From Myxococcota bacterium (GTDB lineage Bacteria > Myxococcota_C > UBA6777), in contig JAKLKB010000129.1 in the NCBI GenBank assembly GCA_023150835.1, forward strand, positions 1 through 19,869: a DNA stretch of 19,869 bases, given 5' to 3'. The translations under genes were made by a program, and so were the position numbers. Shown here piece after piece: positions 7,772-14,283 of the stretch. Numbering within the stretch: position 1 is the stretch's first letter; every line of letters begins with the position of its first letter. Below the pieces are notes generated by a model. That model was not told the DNA's origin. It saw only the letters and a list, made by a program, of their open reading frames with translations, and did no database searches.

Positions 7772-8176
7772 ATGTTTCACGACCGCTGGCTTCGATGGGT
7801 GGTCTTTTCTAGCGTGTTGGGTGGGGTATTTTTGGGATGGGTCGATCGCAGCGCGTGGGCCCAATGCAACCAAACGCTCTGCTATGTTTGGGATATCCGC
7901 AAAAAGCGCTGCACTTTCCGTTGCAAGGCGGGGCGCGAGATGTGTTTTCGCGGAAAGTGTGTGCGACTCAAACGTTGCCGCTCGCTGCGATGTGAACGGT
8001 TCGATCCCTCGAAAGGGCGCTGTGTCTCACAATGCCGCCAAGGGATGTTCTGTCACCAAGGCCGATGTACCCGCCGATGCCCACGACCCCAATGCTACCT
8101 ACAAACAACAAAACGTTGCGTCCAACGCTGCCCACCAAGAACGCGCTGTTTGAACGGCAAGTGTGCAAAAGATTAG
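7772..8176 (+). CDS. Small secreted basic protein with three tandem six-cysteine repeats
   Basis: The 134-residue product has a Sec signal peptide (hydrophobic about residues 8-24, likely cleavage after AWA before QC). The mature part is three tandem repeats of about 35 residues, each with six cysteines in the pattern C-x4-C-x(7-9)-C-x3-C-x(5-6)-C-x4-C, 18 cysteines in all. The spacing predicts three disulfide-knotted modules. Arg and Lys are abundant, so the protein is strongly basic. A full AAGGAGGT Shine-Dalgarno (7760-7767) fixes the start. No named family is recognised. The CxxGxC-type ends resemble short Cys modules in the lipoproteins at 14284 and 16225 and in the glycosidase at 11918. 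No partner gene is obvious. An extracellular binding or peptide-like role is inference. An overlapping frame (7638-8153) lacks a signal peptide and ribosome-binding site. Confidence 0.82.
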   Translation: MFHDRWLRWVVFSSVLGGVFLGWVDRSAWAQCNQTLCYVWDIRKKRCTFRCKAGREMCFRGKCVRLKRCRSLRCERFDPSKGRCVSQCRQGMFCHQGRCTRRCPRPQCYLQTTKRCVQRCPPRTRCLNGKCAKD

Positions 8177-8264
8177 GCGTCGTCAACATCTCGATCATTC
8201 GGGGACTTTGCGCGTTGAGACGACGCAACCAAGCGCGTTCGATGGCGTCAGCAACGTATGCGAC

Positions 8265-8294
8265 TTGACAAGCACGGGGGAAAGGGGCTAGAGA
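8265..8294 (+). promoter_or_regulatory. Candidate promoter for the zinc-ribbon/GYF_2/TPR gene
   Basis: A perfect TTGACA (8265-8270) is followed 18 bp later by TAGAGA (8289-8294), or 17 bp later by CTAGAG. The predicted transcription start, near 8300, lies downstream of the in-frame ATG at 8258, which supports ATG 8342 as the true start. Confidence 0.5.
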
Positions 8295-8341
8295 AAACAG
8301 GGCAAAGAACTGCAAACCCACACCATCGGGCCAAAAAAACG

Positions 8342-11209
8342 ATGAAGATACGCTGTGATAACTGCGCGACGGTATTTATGATCGAGGACGCCTTGATCTC
8401 GGATAAGGGAGTCAAGGCACAATGCCCAAAGTGCGGGCATCAAAAGGTCGTATGGAAACACAACGCCATCCAAGAAACATCATGGATCGACGCACCCGAA
8501 GGAAGCTCCGCCGCCACCGCGAACCCATCCAACTGGATGGACGAGCCGCTGTCTGGCGTGCTGCAAGAAAAACTCGCTTCGATGGACAAAGGACCCGCCC
8601 CGCTGCTTGGAGGGAGTCCTCCCTTGTTTGGTGGGGGCGATACCGCACGCGGAGGTTCGCTGTTGCCCGGTGGACCCACAGCCAGCTTGTACCCGCTCTC
8701 CAGCGCGTCGTCCGACAGCTTGTATCCCGCAGGAGAACAAGAACCTCTCGGTGGTGCGCTTTATGGTGCAGGCACAGGAGCTCGTGGAGCAAGCCTTTAT
8801 CCAGCAAGCCCTTCGCAAGACCTCCTTCCTCCGCTTGGTTTGGAATACGAAGACTCTCTGTCGGGTGGTGGCTTTGGAGCGCCCACCTCGATGGTCTACA
8901 AGCCACACGGAGCGCCGGAAACACTTTCCCTAGACGAAGAGGCCGGTGATTCGCTCGCCCTACACGTCCCACCCACCACGTTGACGGCGAGAGGCACCAT
9001 CGCCTCCAGCGAGATCGGTCGCAAAACCACAACAGAGGCCGAGCAGCCACCCGTCGATCCAGAGTGGATCAAAGTCCGCCGAAGCAGCGACAAAAAAGAG
9101 ATCGGCCCGATGACCCTTCAAGAAGTGCGCTCTCTCTACGCACACGGAAAGATCTCTTTGCTCGACGAGTGCGCAGGACGCGATGGAGGATGGCGTCTGA
9201 TCAAAGCGGTTCCCGAGATCGAAAGCATCCTCAGCCGAACCCCACAGATCACCGAAAAAACCCCCGAGACCAAAGGAACCACCAAAGCGGCGAAAAGCAG
9301 CAGCGAAGGAGGGAGTTTCGTTTGGGTGGTCTTGAGCCTTTTTCTGTTGGGCGGTGGCGCGGGTGCTGCTTATTTCTTGCGCCCGTATCTCAAGTCCAAC
9401 AAAGGTCCAAACCCCGAAGATGACGTTCCTCGTGCTGGCTTGCTTGAAACCAAGATCGAGCGGTGGAAAAAAAGTTATCCCGGACTCAAAGCAAGCCCTC
9501 GCCAAAGCAAAAAGATCGCAGAAAAAGGCATGGCCTTGTTCTATCGCGATCTTCAAAGCGACTATCGCGCCGCCAATGAGGTCTTCCAACAAGCTCTTGT
9601 GGCGTGGGACAAAAACGGAGATGTCATCGCAGCAATCGGCCTTTCCGTCTTATGGGGCTCGCAGGGATTGCCTCGACAAGGCCGCATCATCGAAGAGTTT
9701 GAAGAGATCCTGCGCGAACATACAAAAAAAATACCCACCAACCAAGCGATCAAAGCGGCCTTTGCAGCCTTTCTTGCAAGACAAGGAGAGTTCGCCAAAG
9801 CCACCGAACAAGCCAAACAAGCCGCTGCCAAAGCCCCGAAAGATCCGCTGGTTCTGTTGGTTTTGGGAGAATTGTTGCTCCAACAAGAACGCACAGCCCT
9901 CGAAGCTCGCCCCGTGTTGGAGCGCGTCGTCGAAACCCAACCCAAGATGGCCCGTGCGCGCTATCTACTCGCCAAAATACAAATCCAAAGCTCAAATCAT
10001 TACCAAGCCGCTCAAAACCTCGAACCACTCGTGCAAAACAAGCATCTCCCCAGCTTGTTCTTGATGGCGGAGCTTCAGCATAGTCTCGGAAATTACCGAG
10101 ACGCCAAACAAATCCTCAATCGGCTGCTTGCGATCGCCCCCCAAGATGATGAAGCTCGCTTGCTTTTGGGTATCCTCGAATATCAAACCGCTCGCAACTT
10201 CGCCGCAGCCAAGCGCCTTTTCGCTCGCCTCAACCAAAACTCCACCCAACGCGGCGTCTTGCGTCGTGCCCTGTTGCATCTCGCTTACGTCGCCTTGGAA
10301 GAAAACCAAACCCAAAAAGGCTTGGAGTTGATTGCACAGCTCGAAAAACTCGACAAACACTTCCTCCCGATCCTGTTCGCCAAAGCCCAACTCCTCGCAG
10401 CAAAACGCTCTTATCCCGAAGCCACCGCCGTTTTACAGCGATTGCTCCCACAAGTCTCCGAACCGCCACAACAGATCTTGCTTGGTTATCTCCACAACAA
10501 ACAAAAACAACCCGACAAGGCCAACCAAGTCTTCCAACAAATCGCAAGTGAAAATCAACGATTCATCTGGTCTTATCTCTTCCTTGCCGCCAACGCGATC
10601 GATGCCAACAACGCCACCCAAGCCTTCATCTACATCAAAAATGCCCTTGATATCGAACCGCCCTTGTACACAAGCAACTTGCGCGTAGGCCCTTATCCTC
10701 TCTCTCGACGTTTTCTTCGCGGCTTAGCCAAAACCTTCCGAGACGCCCGAACAGAGGACTCTTCCATTACCTTGGCTGCCGCAGGCATCGTGTATTACCA
10801 ACTCGGCGACAGCAACGAAGCCTCCAACTACTTGAAACGGGCCCGTTCACGCGACGCCAACGCCCTTGCTGCGAACCTCTATCTTGCACAGATCGCCTAC
10901 GAAAAAAAGCAATACGCCGCAGCGCAAAGCTACGCACGTCGGGTGTTTCAAACATACACCCAACACCCCATAGCCGGCACGATCTTGGGGCTGTGCGAGT
11001 TTCAAAAAGGCAGCGAAAAAAAAGCACTGGGCTACTTTTCACAGATCGAAGAAGCCCGCCCTTGGTATCTTTACGCACGCGCACACCGCTTGATCCTCTT
11101 GCACAAAAAAGGCGAAAAGAAGGACGCCCAAGAACTGGCTCGTTCTTTGTTGACCTTGTATCGCTACAACCACGACTTGTTGCGTATCCTCTACAGCATC
11201 CAATGGTAG
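8342..11209 (+). CDS. Zinc-ribbon / GYF_2 / transmembrane / TPR protein
   Basis: The 955-residue protein begins with an MJ0042-type zinc ribbon (C5, C8, C28, C31). A Gly/Ser/Leu/Pro-rich flexible stretch with repeated SLYP motifs follows, then a GYF_2 (DUF4339) domain (about 240-298: EWIKVRRSSDKKEIGPMTLQ.. ending in a GGW). One transmembrane helix (about 324-350) separates this from a long C-terminal array of tetratricopeptide repeats (about 375-950). Zinc ribbon and GYF_2 are probably cytoplasmic and the TPR array periplasmic. ATG 8342 is chosen because the zinc ribbon belongs at the N-terminus and a TTGACA promoter lies just upstream; the Shine-Dalgarno is poor. Known: zinc-ribbon plus GYF plus one TM is also the front half of the Myxococcus gliding protein GltJ/AgmX, where these domains bind MglA and AglZ. 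A scaffold role here is inference; the TPR tail differs from GltJ. Confidence 0.85.
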   Translation: MKIRCDNCATVFMIEDALISDKGVKAQCPKCGHQKVVWKHNAIQETSWIDAPEGSSAATANPSNWMDEPLSGVLQEKLASMDKGPAPLLGGSPPLFGGGDTARGGSLLPGGPTASLYPLSSASSDSLYPAGEQEPLGGALYGAGTGARGASLYPASPSQDLLPPLGLEYEDSLSGGGFGAPTSMVYKPHGAPETLSLDEEAGDSLALHVPPTTLTARGTIASSEIGRKTTTEAEQPPVDPEWIKVRRSSDKKEIGPMTLQEVRSLYAHGKISLLDECAGRDGGWRLIKAVPEIESILSRTPQITEKTPETKGTTKAAKSSSEGGSFVWVVLSLFLLGGGAGAAYFLRPYLKSNKGPNPEDDVPRAGLLETKIERWKKSYPGLKASPRQSKKIAEKGMALFYRDLQSDYRAANEVFQQALVAWDKNGDVIAAIGLSVLWGSQGLPRQGRIIEEFEEILREHTKKIPTNQAIKAAFAAFLARQGEFAKATEQAKQAAAKAPKDPLVLLVLGELLLQQERTALEARPVLERVVETQPKMARARYLLAKIQIQSSNHYQAAQNLEPLVQNKHLPSLFLMAELQHSLGNYRDAKQILNRLLAIAPQDDEARLLLGILEYQTARNFAAAKRLFARLNQNSTQRGVLRRALLHLAYVALEENQTQKGLELIAQLEKLDKHFLPILFAKAQLLAAKRSYPEATAVLQRLLPQVSEPPQQILLGYLHNKQKQPDKANQVFQQIASENQRFIWSYLFLAANAIDANNATQAFIYIKNALDIEPPLYTSNLRVGPYPLSRRFLRGLAKTFRDARTEDSSITLAAAGIVYYQLGDSNEASNYLKRARSRDANALAANLYLAQIAYEKKQYAAAQSYARRVFQTYTQHPIAGTILGLCEFQKGSEKKALGYFSQIEEARPWYLYARAHRLILLHKKGEKKDAQELARSLLTLYRYNHDLLRILYSIQW

Positions 11210-11299
11210 CCCCCTCTGCGGCGCGAGAGACTCCACAACACACTCAGACCCGCACAACTTGATCGCCTAGCACCACCGACAAAAACACTGATCCCGATC

Positions 11300-11326
11300 A
11301 AACAGTTCAAACAGTTCAAACAGTTC
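11300..11326. repeat. Three exact 9-bp direct repeats (AAACAGTTC)
   Basis: Three head-to-tail copies of AAACAGTTC are followed by a diverged GAAAC. They lie 67-93 nt upstream of the PurE-like gene in the 183-nt gap after the TPR gene. Evenly spaced short repeats can be binding sites for a regulator. A remnant of the local interspersed repeats, whose arms also carry TTGAACAG-like sequence, is an alternative. Confidence 0.7.
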
Positions 11327-11343
11327 GAAACACAAAACGGCGC

Positions 11344-11359
11344 GATGGTTCGAGCCATC
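11344..11359. promoter_or_regulatory. Imperfect 16-bp palindrome upstream of the PurE-like gene
   Basis: GATGGTTCGAGCCATC is self-complementary except for one pair (T/G flanking the TCGA core). It lies about 34 nt upstream of the ATG and 17 nt downstream of the 9-bp repeats, a position suited to an operator. No -35/-10 pair was convincing nearby. Confidence 0.35.
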
Positions 11360-11392
11360 CGCCCCCAACATCGAGCATAACGAGGGAGTACG

Positions 11393-11914
11393 ATGGAAAA
11401 TCCGTTGGTAGCGGTTGTGATCTCTGCCGAAAATGAGCTGGCTTATATGGAAGAATGCGAGCGAACCCTGATCGGCTTTGGAATCCCTTTTGAATCCCGT
11501 GTGCTCTCACTCCAGCAAGCTCCTGAGCACTGTATCGATTGGGCGCGTTCCGTCGAAAAGCGCGGTGTCAAGGTCGTGATCGCAGGTTCGAGTTGGTCTG
11601 CTCCCTTGGCTTCGGTGCTTTCTTCTTTCACCATTCTTCCCGTAATCGCCGTCCCGCTTCCCATCTCTCCGATGCACGGGCTCGATGCGCTCATGGGCAT
11701 GGCGCAGTCCTATGTGGGCGCACCCATCGCAACGATGGCCGTCGGCAAACCCGGGGCCGCCAACGCGGGACAATTGGCCGTACAGATCTTGGCTTTGCAG
11801 TTCCCTCAGCTTGCAGACCAATTGCGCGCCTACCGTTCGGGCCTTGCAAAACAAGTCGAAGCCAAAGACGGTGCGCTCTACCAAGATCGCCAACGCCGTC
11901 GCCTTGGGAGTTGA
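11393..11914 (+). CDS. PurE-fold (AIR carboxylase family) protein lacking the catalytic residues
   Basis: The 173-residue protein aligns along its length, by eye and without gaps, with class I PurE (N5-CAIR mutase), of similar size. It keeps the hydrophobic strands and the C-terminal GKPGAANAGQLAVQIL signature. The active-site motifs are gone: the phosphate/substrate loop GSxSDW reads SAENEL (residues 11-16), SAHRTP reads SLQQAP (39-44; catalytic His and Arg become Q41 and Q42), and GGAAHLPG reads SWSAPLAS (67-74; the second His becomes P71). Canonical purine synthesis activity is therefore unlikely. ATG 11393 has GAGGGAG upstream. The stop is 3 nt before the next ATG, so it is almost certainly co-transcribed with the secreted glycosidase. 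It may be a structural or ligand-binding pseudoenzyme, or a subfamily with a changed substrate. The true purE would have to lie elsewhere. Family assignment is firm; function is unknown. Confidence 0.85.
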   Translation: MENPLVAVVISAENELAYMEECERTLIGFGIPFESRVLSLQQAPEHCIDWARSVEKRGVKVVIAGSSWSAPLASVLSSFTILPVIAVPLPISPMHGLDALMGMAQSYVGAPIATMAVGKPGAANAGQLAVQILALQFPQLADQLRAYRSGLAKQVEAKDGALYQDRQRRRLGS

Positions 11915-11917
11915 GCC

Positions 11918-13918
11918 ATGCGGATCTGGCTGGTGTGGAGTGCCGTCCTTTGGGTGTTTTGGCGATCTTTGGGCGCAGAGGTACTCGCGGCCCCTCCGCC
12001 CGGCCAAAGCGCGCTACTCAACGGTATGCACGATATCGAATCTGCCGCGTGGATGAAAAATGCCACGCCCGGTTGCGACAAAGGCTGGATTACCGATCTC
12101 CGCTACATCGGCACACAAGGCAACCCCGCCGCCGACTGCCATCTAGCCACCACCCAAGCAGGCCTCTCGATCATCCAACGCCTTGATGTCAGCGGCTCCG
12201 AATCTTATCCCCACGATCCCGCCCAAGCCACCGCCTTCGCCAACACCTTCGCGGCCTACGTCGCTCAATGCCCCAATATCCACGTCTGGATCGTCGGAAA
12301 CGAACCCAACTTTACGGTCCACAAAAGCGATCCCGACTGCTCTTCTTCGGCTTATGCCAAGGCTTATGCCGAAGTCCACAAGCGCGTACATGCCTTGCCC
12401 GGACACCAAGACGATATCGTCCTTCTCGCCTCCAACTCGCCCTACTCTCCGGGATGTTTGGCAAGTCTTCGTTCCATCATCCGCTACGTCAAACAAGAAG
12501 GCGTACAGCCCGATGGTTTCGCTGCTCACGCCTACACACGCGCCCCCAATGCCGGCCAGATCAACGCAAGCCTCGTCACCGATACACGCCGTCAGACCGA
12601 CCCCACCGTCGACGAATGCCCCGGGCCGATCACTTGGAATGACACATGGTACTCGCATTTCTTGATCTACCGCGATTACATCGGTGTGATGGAATCCGAA
12701 GGTATGCGCGGAAGCCCCGTCTTTATCACCGAAAGTGGCAACGCTTGTGATCCTGTCCGTGGCAACGCTTGTTATCCCAACGCCGACGTCGGCTATTTCC
12801 AAGCCCTCTACAAAGAAGCCCATCAGTGGAACAGCAACAGCGCCAACCTCACCAAGATCCGTGCGATCACGCCCTATCGATGGACGATCAACGATGATGG
12901 TACAGGACGAGACTTTGCCATCGGCCAAAAGCCCGGGCTGTTGGGAGATCTGACCAAAGCCTTCGCTCAACGCTACGCATGGACCACCATCGGATGTGGA
13001 GGCCAAACAGGTTGCACCAAAGATGCGGATTGTCCTCAAGGACAGCGCTGTGACACTCCAAGCGGCCAGTGCGTCGCTCCACCCTGCAAACAGGCCGCAG
13101 ACTGCCCAGCAAAGATCTGTAGCCCCAACAATTGTTCAACATCTCCCGGCCAATGCGTGGACAAAGGCGAAGGAAGTTTTTCTTGGCAAACCAACCCACC
13201 CGTCGCTGGGCAAGACCTGCGCATCCAGTTCACTCACCCTTCTGGCTGGACACACATCGGTCTGCGTTATTGTGGCCCTGCCTCGGGCACAGGCCGCGAT
13301 CTCAAGATATCACGAGACCCCCAAGATCGACCGATCTGGGCCTTCACCATCGGGCCCCTTCCTGCTGGACGTTATCGCGTCGACTTCACCGCCGATAGTG
13401 AAACCCGCATCATCGGCTCCACCGAGCTGATCGTCCCTTCCCCTTGCTCTCCCAAACCCGAAGAGTGCAACAACCAAGACGACGATTGCGACGGACAGAT
13501 CGACAATGGCCTCTCGCGCCCCTGCTACGATGGCCCGCCTGAAACGCGAGGGCGCTTGCCTTGTCAAGATGGCGCACAGCTTTGCAATGCCGGTGTCTGG
13601 GGGCCTTGCGTCGGACAATCCTTGCCTGTCCCCGAACGCTGCAACCAAGCCGACGACGATTGCGACGGACAGATCGACAATGGCTGCAACCCTCACCCCG
13701 AACCTCTCTCCGAAACCGCCCACGAATCCGCCCCTCAAGAGCCTTCTCCCGACAGTGCCGCGAACGAGATATTGATCTTGGACGGCAGCGAACAAGACAA
13801 AGAAAAAACAGTCCTGCGCCCCACAGGTTGCGGCTGCACAGGCCCAGATACGCCCCTTTCGGGTGGGTTGCTTTTGGGTGGACTCTTGCTCTTGTTCTTG
13901 CTGCGTCGGCGATTTTAA
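11918..13918 (+). CDS. Secreted clan GH-A-like glycoside hydrolase with MopE motifs and MYXO-CTERM tail
   Basis: The 666-residue protein has a signal peptide (about 1-25, cleavage near LAA/PPP). Its catalytic part (about 30-358) carries clan GH-A hallmarks: GNEPN with candidate acid/base E129, HAY (204-206) as in strand 6, and FITESGN with candidate nucleophile E272. A Cys-rich EGF/Dickkopf-like module (366-413) follows, then a beta-rich domain (about 418-506). Two MopE-type metal-binding motifs come next (CNNQDDDCDGQID at 517-529 and CNQADDDCDGQID at 575-587). The tail GCGC (637-640), hydrophobic helix and RRRF match MYXO-CTERM signals processed by myxosortases. The ATG is 3 nt after the PurE-like gene, implying an operon with it. 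The substrate and exact GH family cannot be called from sequence alone. Export and surface anchoring are well supported; hydrolase activity is likely but inferred. Confidence 0.86.
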   Translation: MRIWLVWSAVLWVFWRSLGAEVLAAPPPGQSALLNGMHDIESAAWMKNATPGCDKGWITDLRYIGTQGNPAADCHLATTQAGLSIIQRLDVSGSESYPHDPAQATAFANTFAAYVAQCPNIHVWIVGNEPNFTVHKSDPDCSSSAYAKAYAEVHKRVHALPGHQDDIVLLASNSPYSPGCLASLRSIIRYVKQEGVQPDGFAAHAYTRAPNAGQINASLVTDTRRQTDPTVDECPGPITWNDTWYSHFLIYRDYIGVMESEGMRGSPVFITESGNACDPVRGNACYPNADVGYFQALYKEAHQWNSNSANLTKIRAITPYRWTINDDGTGRDFAIGQKPGLLGDLTKAFAQRYAWTTIGCGGQTGCTKDADCPQGQRCDTPSGQCVAPPCKQAADCPAKICSPNNCSTSPGQCVDKGEGSFSWQTNPPVAGQDLRIQFTHPSGWTHIGLRYCGPASGTGRDLKISRDPQDRPIWAFTIGPLPAGRYRVDFTADSETRIIGSTELIVPSPCSPKPEECNNQDDDCDGQIDNGLSRPCYDGPPETRGRLPCQDGAQLCNAGVWGPCVGQSLPVPERCNQADDDCDGQIDNGCNPHPEPLSETAHESAPQEPSPDSAANEILILDGSEQDKEKTVLRPTGCGCTGPDTPLSGGLLLGGLLLLFLLRRRF

Positions 13919-13955
13919 GTGACCTCAACGTTGGCGCTTATTTCTCTTTGCCCCC

Positions 13956-13982
13956 TTGACTCTGACCGAGCAGGACGATAAT
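13956..13982 (+). promoter_or_regulatory. Candidate promoter upstream of the first collagen-like lipoprotein
   Basis: TTGACT (13956-13961) is followed by GATAAT (13977-13982) with a short 15-bp spacer, or by TAATAC with a 17-bp spacer. It would give a leader of about 290 nt that includes the interspersed hairpin repeat. It is weak because neither spacing/box combination is ideal. Confidence 0.35.
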
Positions 13983-14203
13983 ACGTTTTTCAAACGAACG
14001 ATACCTCTGCTTGAACAGTTTCTTTAATCACGTTTTTTCGATAAGGCCACGCGGTTGCGATCGTTTTGATGGGGCGCTGCCCCATACCCCGCAAGGAAAC
14101 GCGGCTCCCTTGACCCCGTGTTGGCGAATGGATCTATGGTTTTTCAAACAAACAACTCCGTCGCTTGAAACATTACGAACACGGCGTTTTTTGCCCAATG
14201 CGT
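13983..14203 (+). repeat. Interspersed hairpin repeat, copy C, flanked by two related AT-rich arms
   Basis: The GC-rich core holds two hairpins: ATGGGGC, loop GCT, GCCCCAT (14069-14085), and CAAGGAAAC, loop GCG, GCTCCCTTG (14092-14112; nine pairs counting G-T). Two related arms of about 60 bp lie on either side (about 13983-14041 and 14136-14195), each with TTTTTCAAAC, a CTTGAA and a CGTTTTTT. The core is the reverse complement of the core at 18064-18125. Confidence 0.72.
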
Positions 14204-14283
14204 CAATCCTATCTCAAGTACGTGATCTCTATTGTGCCTGTCATCTGCGCAATCTTTATCGTACCGAAAGGAGAATTTTGAAC

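Larger units (their letters stand above)
13919..14283. other. 365-nt intergenic region filled with repeats
   Basis: The gap between the glycosidase and the first collagen-like lipoprotein contains a candidate promoter, repeat copy C with two AT-rich arms, and the AAAGGAG (14267-14273) that sets the start at 14284. An in-frame ORF extension back to 14011 reads through the repeat and is not believed. Confidence 0.7.

Noticed and set aside
8258-8341. Upstream in-frame ATG of the zinc-ribbon/TPR gene
   Set aside because: It lies before the predicted transcription start and would bury the zinc ribbon behind 28 residues of unrelated sequence.
12143-13039. Minus-strand frame of 298 codons within the glycosidase
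   Set aside because: It is antisense to a gene with signal peptide, GH-A motifs and MYXO-CTERM tail, and has no family likeness.
14011-14283. N-terminal extension of the first fibre gene
   Set aside because: It translates the interspersed repeat. The lipoprotein signal and AAAGGAG place the start at 14284.
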